NCBI GenBank assembly: GCA_963070105.1
Contig: OY718804.1
Location: 2,210,817-2,274,816 of the forward strand
Direction of reading: 5' to 3'
Origin: Litomosoides sigmodontis
Taxonomy: Eukaryota; Nematoda; Chromadorea; Rhabditida; Onchocercidae
DNA length: 64,000 nt
Below are positions 26,601 to 39,039 of the stretch, piece by piece. The notes beneath the pieces were generated by a model. That model had not been told where the DNA came from. It worked only from the letters and a program-made list of their open reading frames with translations, and did not search any database. Made by a program: the position numbers and the translations under genes. Positions within the stretch are counted from its first letter, which is position 1; every line of letters starts with the position of its first letter.

Positions 26601-29600
26601 AAGCAATGTGAAAGGCTCTATCTGTAATTATTGTTTGAAAACATCAAATTTCCAAAACTCAAATCAATAAATACAAAGCATGCACTGATTTGAATTCAGT
26701 GATGGTCGAATGTCAGTCCTTCGATTTTCATCCATTTTGTGCATTTTTTTAGTTTCAAATTTCCTATTTTCAATTTTACTTTTTATATTTCCGAAATTGC
26801 TCATAAGTTGCGAGATTAGAAAGCATTTGAAAAATTTTAGGATACAAAACATTAACCTCCAAGTGTGTTGTACTAGGCTTAATTTGATTTTCATAAACGG
26901 CAATTGAGGCATCATTCATTTCATTCACATCCAGGTATTCAATCAAGCCATCATCTACGAAATCTTCAAAAATACGACATCCTTTTTTGAGTTCCTGCAA
27001 GAAATTTGTGGAATGTTGTGATGTGATATCACAGCTACATAAGAAAAGAGATAGAATGTCAGCAAAATATGAATTCCCAGAGTCATACACTCAACTTCAC
27101 ATCATTAATTGCCAAAACAATTACGCTTAAATACACTCATACACTCAAAACTTCGCTACACGTAATTACTCAATTTCAAAGTGCCAATAAGTCAATTTTT
27201 TCACTCTTTCATTTTACACTATGCATACACTTTGTTTACAATCCTGATTACCTCGATGTGCTCCTGCTTGACTTGCGGTAAACCATTTTTCACAATAATG
27301 TACGGTCGACAAAGTCGACCACCATCACTTGCTATATAAACTGATCGCTGAGCAGCATTTGTGGATACGGAAACGAATTCATTAAGCAAACCATGCCTTC
27401 GAACAGCTCTTATCGTTGAAACTATTCTTTGTGGGTCAATCGTCAGACCAACAATTACACCGTTTAGAAAAACAATATGATATTCTCTGCAAAACCAAAA
27501 ACTGTCAAAAATTCCCATTTTCCATTTTTTTCTTTCCACACATGCTAAGATAATCTTAGTCGAAGACAACCTTATTAGAGTTCAATTTTTAACTAGAAAA
27601 CTTACGGACTGTGAAGAGCAGAAAAATGAAGAGATTTAACATCTTCAACACCCGAATTGTACAGCAAACGAATTACAGGCTGCAAATATGCTTTTGCATA
27701 AAATTATTTTGCAAATATGCCTTTTGAAATTCAATCTTCATATCCAAAAGTTAGGAATTCAAACAAACCTTTTCATCGCTGTCTGTAGTAATATGACTAA
27801 TAAGAGCTAAGTTTTTGACAAGACCGCAGGATTCCCCCTCTGGTGTATCGGACGGACATAACATCCCCCATTGAGAAGGTTGTAAGGAGCGTGGTCCAGA
27901 AACCTGAAATTGGTTAGCAGTAAAAAAAATCCAATTCTGAACATTAGTTAAATTCTTTACAGATTTGGACTGATTACGTCTAACAAAGGAATCGCCATCC
28001 TTAATATCGCACATAAATATCATTTGTCAAATCTTTAAATACAAAACTCCTAAATATCGCTTTGAACCCTACCTTCCTCGTTTTTTCAAAAGTCGAGTTG
28101 ATCCGAGTCATCATGCCCAACACAGATATGTACGAAAGACGTGAGAGAACCTTAAAATGTGCAGAATCTTTAATTCCTCCACAATATAAGTACTTTAAAA
28201 ATTGTGAAATAAGCGCCACAAAACCTGAGTCACTCCTTGTCTTTCCATCTTAAATCGTTTTATTGTCCAATTTCCAGTCGCTAAAGCATCAGTCAGTGCA
28301 TTTGTTATTAAGTCCTAAAGTATGCTTTTTAGTGCTGTTTGAAATAAAAAATAAGAATACATTGCAGTTCATGCACTTGAATTCTTATATAAAGAATATG
28401 ATGGTCCACCTGACGCATGTGTTTAATTATATCAAGTGGAGCAGCCAGCGTTTTGCCCAAACTGTTATCAGCAATTCTTTTCAATTCTGAATTAAATCTG
28501 AAAAATTTTCTTTTAAATTGTTACCAAATATTCAATTTTTTGAAACACTTCTTAACTGTTAGATCTCAAATGCTTTATTTCTTAAAGAATCGGAATGAAG
28601 GTATAAGTGTAAAAATAATGAGACCTTTTGAACACATCCTCAAATAACAGAGCAAGTAATGAGCCCGCCAACTCCAAGCGTTTATTTCCGTAAAAATCTC
28701 GATCATCACATTCAGTGTCACCCACTTCTGCTTGCATTAATCTAAAAATCAAAAATATTTTTAAACGACATTCTTTGTTCCAAAATAGGTTTAATTTTTT
28801 TCCAAGTAATCCAAATCTCTAAGAATAAAATAGCGCTGAAGGCATGCTTGCATGCCGACACAAAAACATAATTCCTTACAACAAGCTGAATTTCGAAAAG
28901 CAGTTTATTAACTGATATGCCCGAATATTCAAAAAATTTTGAAAATTTTAACACATAAAAATCACATCAAATGACTCAAAATATTTAACTCCTTTTAATA
29001 CCTTCTAACCATTAGTCCTAAATAAACGGCTTTCATCTTCATATTTCCTTCTGGACATGGCACATGTGCAATCATTAAATTTGATAAGAAATCAATGGCT
29101 TCATGCTCACGTGGTACTGCTGATGTACTGGAAGCAAACGGGCCAAATTTGCGCATTTTGACCTAAAGAACGAAAAACATCTAAATTATGAAACTGTTGA
29201 ATGCATTGATCTTATCCAATCTACAAAAAAGAAATTTCAATACTTTCAAAGAAAGAACCTTTGAAGCTATATACTGCAGTGCACCTTCTTGCGTTACAAT
29301 CTGATGACTTGCACATTCTTCAATTGACGGTGCCATAGCAGCAACAAACTTCTCCTCCAAACCGACTGCTGAAACGATATCATAGTCCGATTCGAAACCC
29401 ATCGCCTAAAATAATTTTTAGTATCATAAAACATCCTAAATGCTCTGAAACTCGAAGTAGGAAGGTCGATCGCGTCGAAGAGGGAAATAGAATTCAAAAC
29501 CGATTGCAGAAATCAAGTTGTTATTGAATAAGATATTTTTTAACCGTCCAATAAAATCATCTTTATTCCATTATCATGAAAATAAAATGGACTTTGATAA

Positions 29601-31322
29601 TTTTATAAATAAACCGCTAACAGAGCAAATTTTCTTTATTTACCTTAAAAACGATGGCCACCGGCACATCGTCAGAAAGCTGGTTATGACGTACATAATA
29701 TCGCTGCTTCTTACTAGTAATGTATGTTTTACTTTTACGTTCCTGTGTAGAGCTCAGTATCTAGAAGTATAGTTTATATATTTCGAACTGAACAAATTTT
29801 TGCACGATTGATACAAACTATCATTAAAAAAACTGCAGACGAGGTAAAATATTAAAGTAATGGTAGGAAAATGAAAATTAACTGAAATTTGAAACTCTGA
29901 AGTTCAAGCACATCTACAATGATAAACACAAGTGAAATTTTAAATAGGAAAGGCTAAAATATACAGTAAGGGAGTTTTGAAAAATGCAAAACATAATGTA
30001 AAAAAATTTAGCGTACTTCACATTGTAACTCCTTTTTACTGTTTCGTCCAATCATAATACGATTCTTCGAAAGCTGTTCCTGAATAAGCACCACTTTTTC
30101 CGATCCACGTATGATGAAATAACCACCTGGGTCATACGGACATTCTTGAACACGTGCTAGTTCACTTTCGTTCTTAAAAGAATTTCTTTTTAAGCCAGTT
30201 TCAAAATTTTTTTTGATAAACTCTAAAATCCAAATGTAAATCTCATTTTAACTCAATTTCTTTGCGTTTTAGTAAAAAAAAAAAATAGAAGTACCATATT
30301 TTTAAGAACACATTTACTAGAACGTAGCATAACAGGCATCTTGCCGATTACAAGACCATTTCTCAAGACACGCTGACTGCCACGAGTGTATTCAATATCA
30401 ACCGAAATGGGGGCCGAATAAGTCATATCCCGAAGGCGACACTCATGCGGACTAATCTTGTCGTTAATTTGGTTAAAGCCTTCTTCGCTTGATGGCATTC
30501 CAACACGGATATCCAAATACCTACGGTTAAATTTTTTTTTAATACAATTTACTTTTCACAATCTTTCAAATTTCATAATCCTTCAAACTAAGTCAGTAAC
30601 CGCCACTTAAAAACGATCTGGTCACCGCGGTAAAGGTGGTATGCACTTTTCATTCCGAAATATAGTATAAGTAAACTTAGAAGATATATTACTTCAAATA
30701 AAACGATGGATTTGCATCGCTCGTGATTTTATCATTAGCACATAAAATCTTTTTGATTTCAGTACTAACGAAGTAGTCGTAACTCGCAATGTGTTGCTTG
30801 ACAAGTCCACGGACCTTTAAATACGATATATATATTATACCTTTAAAGAATATTTTTTTTAATTCTAAATAACTACTTCCTTCCCTTTCAAAATTTAACT
30901 GCAAGTAGTTTATAGCTTCAAATTCTGAATTGCTATCATTTTTGGACTGCTCAATTTTATTCACGCCCGTTACATACGCAAAAATCATTTCACCATCATT
31001 CCTAAATTGCAATTTTTATTTAAACTAGCTAGTTAAGCTTCATACTGAAGTCATCAATGGTAGTGATAAAATTTTGCAATTCTTTCGGTATTTATCGTGA
31101 TGTTTAATGAGCTGTTGCACCTGTTACTCTAAACATGCTATTTCAATTGCTGAATAAATCATGCTGCCGTCCACAATATAATTGAAATGATATATCGAAA
31201 TTCATAATATCACTAAATAAATGCATGAATACAGCGAGCTGTATAATTACCTGCAAAAATGCTGGTACAAGAGTCCACTTGTCCTTCACCGCTTTTACTT
31301 CTCCAACAATTTGCTCCGTCAT
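23642..31322 (-). CDS. rpc-2: DNA-directed RNA polymerase III second-largest subunit, 1134 aa
   Basis: Twenty-four exons join in frame: 31322-31251, 30814-30693, 30520-30295, 30172-30017, 29760-29644, 29405-29259, 29162-29002, 28741-28625, 28497-28410, 28314-28225, 28150-28073, 27903-27769, 27679-27606, 27486-27252, 26994-26857, 26621-26427, 26347-26224, 26004-25823, 25703-25492, 25364-25292, 24968-24804, 24583-24405, 24270-24126, 23815-23642. The 1134-aa product compares with about 1133 in human POLR3B. Landmarks are [31 protein letters not shown], the Pol III-type [49 protein letters not shown] (residues about 892-906) and the C-terminal zinc site CSQC-x8-CQMC. It forms half of the Pol III active cleft, making tRNA and 5S rRNA in the nucleus. 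Five introns end in AAG instead of CAG or TAG. An AG at about 31329 could be an SL acceptor. Confidence 0.98.
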
Positions 31323-31869
31323 TTTCAACTACTTGGCGATCAATTCCATGTACATCTATATTTAATTTCACATACATCTTATCCAATTTAATTTCTTATA
31401 CATCTTAAGTATTCTTCATCTCCGTGAATCAATTTATCCTAGCCTCTCTTCAGTTCCATTGGATAACAAGTAAACAGACTACCCTTAAATACAAATACTT
31501 GAATACATGTGAAACAAACACCGGCCCATTCCATCAGCCGTAAATTACCTAAATGAAGCATTTTCAGGCCGCCTTCTATGATGTTTTCAGTATTCAAACA
31601 GAATATTGCCGGCGTGTGTGCTACGTTCCATGTGCCGATTTTGACGACTGAAATTTTGAGCGTACGTGCAAGAAGCGTCAGTAGTTACGACGAGGAATAG
31701 TAACATTGGTGACAGTCGAGATGTTAAGCAAATTAAAAAATGGATGCGTTTATTTGAGTGGTTAGGAAAAAAAAAATTTTCACAATTGTGACACCATTTT
31801 TTTTTTTTCACAAGAAAACATCACCTAACATAGCAGTAGTGAGTGCGTTCAACGCACACACCATCATCT

Positions 31870-33323
31870 TCAACACAAACATCTCTTCTGGTCATCTTGT
31901 CCACCTCGTTTGCTCATGCTCTTCTGGTCATCTTGTCCACCTCGTTTTCTCATGCAATTCAATCGCACCTGACTACCTTGACATTTTTGGCAAATGTTTT
32001 GATTCTGGTATATTTCCTCTGCACACTCCGGATGTACAGCATGCGCACATGTTAACATTACCACAACCTGTAGCAAAGTGTACTTTTTGAAACCACTCAA
32101 GTGGTAGTTTTGATAGTTAGCCTTAATGCAATCTCTTGAAATGATGCATATCGATGATTGCTATGAAAATTTTTGCAGTAGAAAGTGGAAATCATTTTGC
32201 GATGACTTGTCAACTCTTTCCACTATATTTTTCTCTGTTTTGGCAAAATTTAAATTTTGAGCATTCTTTTGGTCACAATGAATGAGGAACAAAAAATGTT
32301 TTGCAAATTTTATTGATTTTATTGATGTTTATTTTTTTTTTGTTGATGTTAATTGAGCTGGACTATTGACGTTGATAAAACTGAAATTACAATTTCGTCA
32401 GCTAAGCTAATATTAGTGGATGGTAGTGCAACGTAAGTGAAATTTTCGTTGTTTTTATATTCGAAATTTGAAATTCACCAACTTCATGTAATCCATTAAG
32501 CGGTCGTTCACACAATGAGCAATTACCATGTTGTGATAAATATTGCTGCCATAACCATGATCGAATTGAGCACTTCTTTTTTATCATTTCATTTTCTTCT
32601 AATTTCTGCAAAAATTTCATCAAAATTGCAAGTTAGTAAATACTTACAGTTTTTTTAACTTACAGTAATTCGTTGTTTTTTTTCAAATGATCTTCATCAT
32701 GAAGTTCAAAACTAGTTTTGAAATTCAGAAGTAATCTTGAAATTAGTTTCTTTCTATTTATATGATCAGAATGAAAAATTAATCGTATGCATTTTTATTA
32801 GATGATGCTGCAGGCTCTTACTATCTGCTCAAATTTTTTCGGCTTAAATGGAAATGAATGCGCGACCGTCGTGATTTGTCTATTGGAATTATTTGCTTCT
32901 AAAAATATTTTTTCTTTTTCCTTGAATTATTAGTTTGAAAAACTTATTGTTACACATGTTAGCTTGTACCATGCGTATTTTAAGGATTTTAAATTAAAAA
33001 TCAATAAAATTTTAGAAGATCCAGCGGATCTGTCTAACAACCGCACTAATTTCAGAAATTCACCAAGGCAAAAAAGTTGAAATTTTTAGGAGTCGCATTA
33101 ATTGACCTTCACTGTTTAATGAATTAAATCTATCCAATTAAATAGTACCAGAAGTGGTTTTTACGTCTACATTCTCCTGAACTATAGAATTCTTTACTCC
33201 CAATAAGTGAAGACGATGTTCCAGTGCTTCGGTTGTTTGCAGCTTTTCTGCACCTCTGTGCAATTTCACATCCAGCAAGCCGTAAAGTTCCGTAGCAGGT
33301 TGACAATTTGGCACAAGAAACAT
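31870..33323 (-). CDS. Small RING-H2 zinc-finger protein, about 159 aa
   Basis: Proposed exons, all phase 0, are 33323-33165, 32605-32483 and 32067-31870. The RING is built across exons 2 and 3: CSLC, then LTCAHAVHPEC, then CQKC, giving the C-x2-C ... C-x-H-x2-H-x2-C ... C-x2-C pattern. RING-H2 domains usually bind an E2 enzyme and act in ubiquitin transfer; similar modules also sit at the ends of vacuolar sorting subunits. The N-terminal half is helical and charged (GAEKLQTTEALEHRLHLLG) and I do not recognise it. The C-terminus holds a tandem 12-residue duplication. Exons 2 and 3 are well supported by the split RING; exon 1 and the start codon rest only on frame and splice sites. The gene lies about 550 bp upstream of RPC2 on the same strand. 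Confidence 0.65.
31883..31954. repeat. Two direct copies of a 36-bp unit
   Basis: Units 31883-31918 and 31919-31954 are almost identical. On the minus strand they encode, in frame, two copies of a 12-residue unit containing KRGGQDDQK at the C-terminus of the RING protein. Confidence 0.9.
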
Positions 33324-34888
33324 GACGTTTAAATGTATTTTTTGTTCAATTTCAGATTACGGATATTGACGATTGTTATCAATCTGCAAATCTCAAGCAA
33401 TATCCTACGAACTGGAAATTTCTTGCACAGATTTCCTCTCATCTATCTTTTTTTTTTTTTTTTGAAAAATTTCTGCTAACGTATCAAACATCTGGCTACT
33501 GCCATTTGTTGCATTTTTTCAGTTACATCAAAGTTGGATTGAATAAATGTATGCGCAAAATTACAATACAACGATGAGTCACTGGAAAGTTTCTGTCAAA
33601 TTTCTTTGATGTAACTGTTTTTGCCATTTAAATTATGAATGCAACAGTCTAAAATTATACATTTAACAAGGTTAAACACTGTTTATACTGTGAAACTTTC
33701 GGTGACAGTGACATTCTGAATGACCGCTTTTAAATTTCGGAATAATGATTGTCATCGATATGCTAATTATCGAGTACTTTACATTCCAATCACTCAATGA
33801 TTATTGATTGACGGTTCTCGGTGAGGCAGTGAAACGTGACTTCCGCTTTCTCTCACTCACGTAGACAGTCAATTTTTTCCCACCACACATCTCTCTTTTC
33901 ATGCCTGGAAATTTTCAGTAACACGTTGTTATACTTAGGAAGCACGGATGACTTTTTCTCATTACTTCAGTAGACGTCACTATGTTGTCTTAACGAATTC
34001 TCATATCTCTCTCACACTTTGCGCTCCCTACTTTTTGCTTTGTCTAATTACTGCTCGCAACGTTCTCTCACTCCTTGTTAATGTACTCTCTAAACCTGTC
34101 ATTACTTTCTACCTCTTCTTTCTCACGTTATTTCTGCATGATTCTAGTTTATGTTACCGCTACCTCACAGCTACTCTCTAAACCTTCTCAGTGCTACACT
34201 ATTCCGCTATCATTCACGTTTCGATGAATTGTAACGTACGTTAACGTGTTAGTTTATTTACTTTACAGTGGAATCCATAACTTATGCAACAGTTGGTTAG
34301 CAACAAACGTTGCTGTGCTTTGATTGCTATAAAATGATTGAAAGCTTAGAGGGTTGGGTGAGTGATTGAACTGAGATGAAATTGCTACTTGGCCTTCAAA
34401 ATCATTACTTTCTCGGAAGTCACTGCTTCCTTTCTTGTCACTTTTATTTAACGCTCACTAATGAAACATCTCGGACTAAATTGCTGTAATTTCAGTTATT
34501 CCAATTTTAATTTTACATGAGACATATTTGGAATGAGCAGAAAAGGGAATTTTACCGGTCGGTATATTATATAGGATATTCTATAGGCTGTAGTGTTGAT
34601 TCGAGGTGGGTTAGTATAAAATGTATTTCCTGACTTTCTAAAAAATTTTCCTCATTCTTGGTTACATTTATGAGTTTTTTTTCTTTTGTCGTCTTAATTA
34701 GTTTAGTTTTGTTTATTAGACTTTCAACATTAAATTTACAGATTTCAATTCAGCTGAAATGCTGTTATGTGGAAAAGATGATGAAACTGCTGCACTGATT
34801 GTCATGTCGTTTGCAATTTGATGTTAAAGCAACTGGAGAATGGAAATCATCCGGAATGCCTGCTGCTCTATAAAATCGTTTATTTCAG
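33324..34888. other. Divergent spacer between RING gene and 11-mer membrane gene
   Basis: About 1.6 kb that should hold both promoters. It contains a T run near 33450 and T/C-rich stretches around 33840-34180. A 5' exon of the 11-mer gene probably lies here, because the first recognised exon opens in phase 1. I could not place it with confidence. Confidence 0.4.
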
Positions 34889-34929
34889 CAGTGATAGAAT
34901 GGCGTTCCGCTGCTACAGCACCTTATTTT

Positions 34930-37900
34930 ATGTTCATCAATAGCGCTTTTTGGTAAGTAAATTTCAAAGAAAACAACTTTCATGAAATAAGATGGAAGTT
35001 AGCATTCACTCTGATAAGAAAGGACGTAGTATAATTAAGAAGTACTGAGAGACGTTGTGTAAGCTATAAATAGAAAAAAATAAGTAGAGAAAAGATCTCT
35101 AAGGAAATTGATCACAAACCCATGAGATTATTTGAATTTTAAATTTCTTGAAGGACTTTCTTTTGTTGCACACAAAAGTTTTTCCTAGGTGGAGTGTATT
35201 TTATCTGGATAAATCTGCACAACTACGTTTATTGGTCTCATTTGCTGCGGGTGTCTTCGGCTGGGATATTTTACTATCTTCAACTAATGATCGAAGTATT
35301 TTGTTCCACATTTTAACATGGCCCACGCGAAGTGTGCTAAGGGTTAGTTTTGATATGAATGAGATTTAAAATTACATGATTTTAATTGATTTAATGAGCT
35401 TGTTTTAATAAGCATGATTTTAATGAGCTTGTTTTGCATTCGGATCTATGTAGGAGAAGACTTAAGTTTTAGGGCCAAAATTAATATGTTGATAAATTCT
35501 AGGTCTGTTTTTCTTAATCGTCATTATCTGTGCTGAGGCAGCAATACAGTTTGCATAATATTTAATATTTTTTTGTAGACAACAAGCGTGGTAATGGCCT
35601 TGTACAGTGCACTATTTCTTTATCGAGCAGAGTTTGAAAAGGCATGCTGGATTGCTTACGGCGCAGGTTTTTTTTTTTCTGAGGACTTCATGGGAATCTT
35701 AGGGAGCTGGCTATACAGATTGTGCTTTTTATTGTTCAGAGCTGATTTTTTAACATGCTTCACTGCAATTCAAGAGATGTATGCTTTTTAGTTGCATTAT
35801 TAATGATAAATCCAGTATGGTTATATCACCAAGTGCCCGAAAAGATCAACGAATGCGTATGTACGGCTTGCATAACAACGAAATATATAACTCAGATAAC
35901 TGTCATTTCTCCTCTCTATTCATTTTACAAAGTGATTGGATATATCATAACGTTAAGGTGGTTAATAGGTTTGTAACTTTTACTTTTTGTTTCAAGAGGT
36001 TAATACCTTGGTTTCGATTGTTTGTTCATCCTATTTCTTTGTCATTTTCGTTTCATCGTACCATGGAGGTTTCAGCAATTCGGCAGCATTTAGAAATGAT
36101 ATTTCTGTTCTTTTTCTCTTGTTTTAGGAGGCAGAAGTATACAGTGTGTACGTTTCTTACAACTTTTTGAATTTTTAAGTTCAAAAGCTGTGGAACTTTT
36201 ACTTATGATTGATTTCAGCAGTATTAAAAAAAATTGAGAAAGAGTTGCTGAGGATAAAAGCTGCAATAAGAAGTACTTACGTTGCAATACTTGCTCAGCT
36301 TCACGCTCGAAAAAATGCTACGTTGAACACGTTGAATTCAATTATATTCAATACTGAAAACTTTATATCATACACAGTATACGGATTCAAGAGTGAGTTT
36401 TGTAGATTTTTCTTTTCTATCACGAGTTACATATTGCAGCACTTCTTTTGCTAATATACTATTAATTTGATAATTGGTGTAAAAGATAGTGATATTTCTT
36501 TTTGTAGTGGCGATTAGAAATGGTATGGTAAATGCAGTAACGACTGCAAGGAACGGAATAGTGAATGTAATAACGAGTGTTAAGGACGGAATAGTTTTCA
36601 TAATAGCATTTCTCAAAAATGGAATATTTGTTGGAGCATTGGCATTTAAAAATAGCCTAGTTGCCGTGATTCTTCAACTAAAAAATTGTTTGATTATGGA
36701 GCTTAAAAGATCAAACGACGCATTTAATGGTGCTGCCATTGCTACGAAGAATTATATTCACTATGCACTTATCACTATTCAAAATTCAGTTTTGAAATTT
36801 TTTTCTGCCATTGTTGAATGGATAAAGACGAGAATTGTGAAATCATTTCGGAATGCTTTTCATGCGGTTATCCAGTTTCTACGGTATTGGCTTTACGCTC
36901 ACTGGTGGCCAAACCTCAGGTCCTGGTTTGTCTTGCATGTCATACGCCGTCTGCAATTGATCTTCAGTTATTTGTACTTCGGTATCGTGTATGTTTCTTG
37001 TGGTTGTTGGATAAACCCATTCATGGCATTTCTTTCGAGATATCTGAAATGTTTTTACGCTTATTTTCAGCAGTACATCTTGGATCCAGTTGAAGTGTAA
37101 GTGATTTGGATTCTAAAATTTTGATCTTACTACGTTGAATTATTTAAGAATTTTTACAACTAACATTATCACTATTTTGTTTAAAGCGGCTGAAAAGTTC
37201 TATTTTTGTGGTCTTTGCCTTTCAGTTTCGCATAAATTTTCTTGATATTTATATGCTTTCTCTAATTTTCCCTTTTCTATGTTTGTAGCAAAAAATTACT
37301 AAAAAAAATACTAATACTAATATGTATAATACTAATGCATAATATTAGTACTAATACTAATGGTACAATTTTTGTTGCTAAGTGTTATTTGTTATCAATC
37401 GATTATTTGTAAGTAGTCCTTGTCAAGCATTTGTATCTTTTAAACTTTTTTTGCACATCTCAGGTGGATCGAACGCCAAATTGATGAAGCTCTCATATAT
37501 ATGAAGCGAATGCTGCGTTGTTTGGCTATAGCAGTGCGCGATAGTATACTGTGGCCTTTCCTTCTATTACTTATTTCATTGATGAATAAGGCATGAAGTT
37601 TTAATCTTTTTACATTTAATTTCAGATAAAAGCAGTTTTTGCATGCCTCCAATTGGAGATGAGTGTTCATTGAGCCATGTTCCGAATAGGAGTCATTTTA
37701 ATAGTTCTTAAACGATGACTCGTACATACTTTCAAAAATTATGTTTAAAGAAGAATCCTTGGGATTTTACTGTATATATTATTTCCGCTATTACTTAACG
37801 CTTTTTTTAGGTCTGTACACATCTTTATGGGATTTTACTGCAACCAATAGTTGATATTCTATATAAAAAATATAAAATTTGCGAAGATTACATATTAATT

Positions 37901-39039
37901 TATTGTTTGGGTCCGATTTGCAAGGTTGTCGTCGATTGTATTCCTGAAAGATCACCGTTTTGTGGTACATTTGTTGCTTATTTTTTGAGGTCTTTTATAT
38001 TTTTAGTTGTTCTACATGTTTAAAACTAGACTACTGCTCACATGGTTCTTTAAGTAAATTTTTATAATTTTTCAATACCAAAATTTTCTGGTATAAAATA
38101 AGTGACAATAATGTTTTATAGTTTTTATGTAATAATGTGTATTTTGGGTTTGAAACGCTAATTGGTTTTTTTAGATGATACAGATACTGAATTAGCGGAC
38201 TTTCTGCCACCTGGTTTCAGCAGTGAAGAAGAATCCGACATTGAAGAAACCTCCGGCAAACCTTCATTTCCAAGGCGATCGCTTAGTCCTTTTACAGGTT
38301 TTTTTTAGATTCCTATCTGTTTTTCTAAAGATTTTTTGGTAGAACAAGATAAGCAAAATTTTCCACTCTACAAATACGATAAAGCATCTTTTGTGTGTCC
38401 GACTACCACTTGTGGAAGTGGAAGATTTCGTTGGTAGTGGAATTTTTTTCTGTTCTGTCTTTAGAAGACGAACGTGATTTCATCCGGGGCTTAAAGTTCC
38501 CGAACTTGGATACCTCGGATTCGAGCGAAGCTGATTTCGCATTGAGACCGAAGTCAAAGCCTCAGAAACGACCGAGGTCAAGGTCTGGAAAACGACGGAG
38601 ATCAAAGTCTGGGAAACTGTCAGAAAAAAAGTCGAAGGTCCATCCAAAAGATCCAGCGCCATCAGTCTGCAACGACGAATTAATCTCAAAAACACAAAAA
38701 GTGAGGAAGGATAAGCATAAGCGTTCGTCATCAACTAGCAGTTATTCGGAGAGTGTAACTTTGTCGTCTCCACAAAATGCATCGGATGATGCAGATTGTC
38801 AAATTTTAGATGCATTTACTTTGGAATCAGAGAATCTAACGCTAACAGAACCTCTAGGGAATGCTGTGGAAATTCAAAAAATGGAGGATTCTAGAGATGG
38901 AAAGTTAAAGGAAAAAAAACAAAATTTGAATCAGAAGGAAATGGAAGAAGTTGAAGCAAATAGCACAGAACAACATAGGGTGAATTCAGAGGTTTTTACT
39001 GATAGTTTAGCTGATAGCTTCGAAGTACTTGACAGATAA
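34930..39039 (+). CDS. Unrecognised membrane protein with 11-residue repeats, about 727 aa
   Basis: Ten exons join in frame: 34930-34952 (start provisional; the open exon begins at 34889), 35189-35342, 35579-35666, 35792-35968, 36219-36392, 36508-37096, 37464-37590, 37811-37964, 38175-38297, 38465-39039. Residues 1-160 hold several hydrophobic spans (LRLLVSFAAGVFGW, SVVMALYSALFLY, ALLMINPVWLYH). Residues about 161-335 are gap-free 11-mers (see the repeat entry). Then come aromatic hydrophobic segments and a polar tail of about 250 residues that starts acidic (DDTDTELADFLPPG) and includes a basic SR/K-rich patch (RPRSRSGKRRRSKSGK). I do not know this family. The 11-mer pattern suggests a long amphipathic helix lying on a membrane or lipid droplet, as in perilipins; that is inference. 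The intron 37591-37810 has a GC donor. A longer N-terminus is likely. Confidence 0.8.
36528..36890 (+). repeat. Protein-level 11-mer repeat array (33-bp periodicity)
   Basis: From residue 213, eleven consecutive 11-residue blocks align without gaps, for example VNAVTTARNGI, VNVITSVKDGI, VFIIAFLKNGI, FVGALAFKNSL, VAVILQLKNCL. Positions 8-11 are typically K/R-N-G-I/L. Weaker blocks extend upstream to about residue 160 across the previous exon. The DNA copies have diverged, so the period is clear only in protein. Confidence 0.85.

Noticed and set aside
26710..26907. 65-codon plus-strand hydrophobic frame
   Set aside because: Antisense to the region of RPC2 exon 15 and its neighbouring intron.
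31322..31870. Operon linking the RING gene and RPC2
   Set aside because: They share a strand, but the gap of about 550 bp is longer than typical nematode operon spacing and no clear SL2-type signal was seen; evidence is too thin.
35755..36170. Two overlapping plus-strand frames, one of 129 codons
   Set aside because: Only the frame joining 35666 to 35792 in phase keeps the protein open across exons; the 129-codon frame is out of frame with both neighbours.
36818..37093. 91-codon plus-strand open frame
   Set aside because: It is an alternative frame of the large exon of the 11-mer membrane gene.
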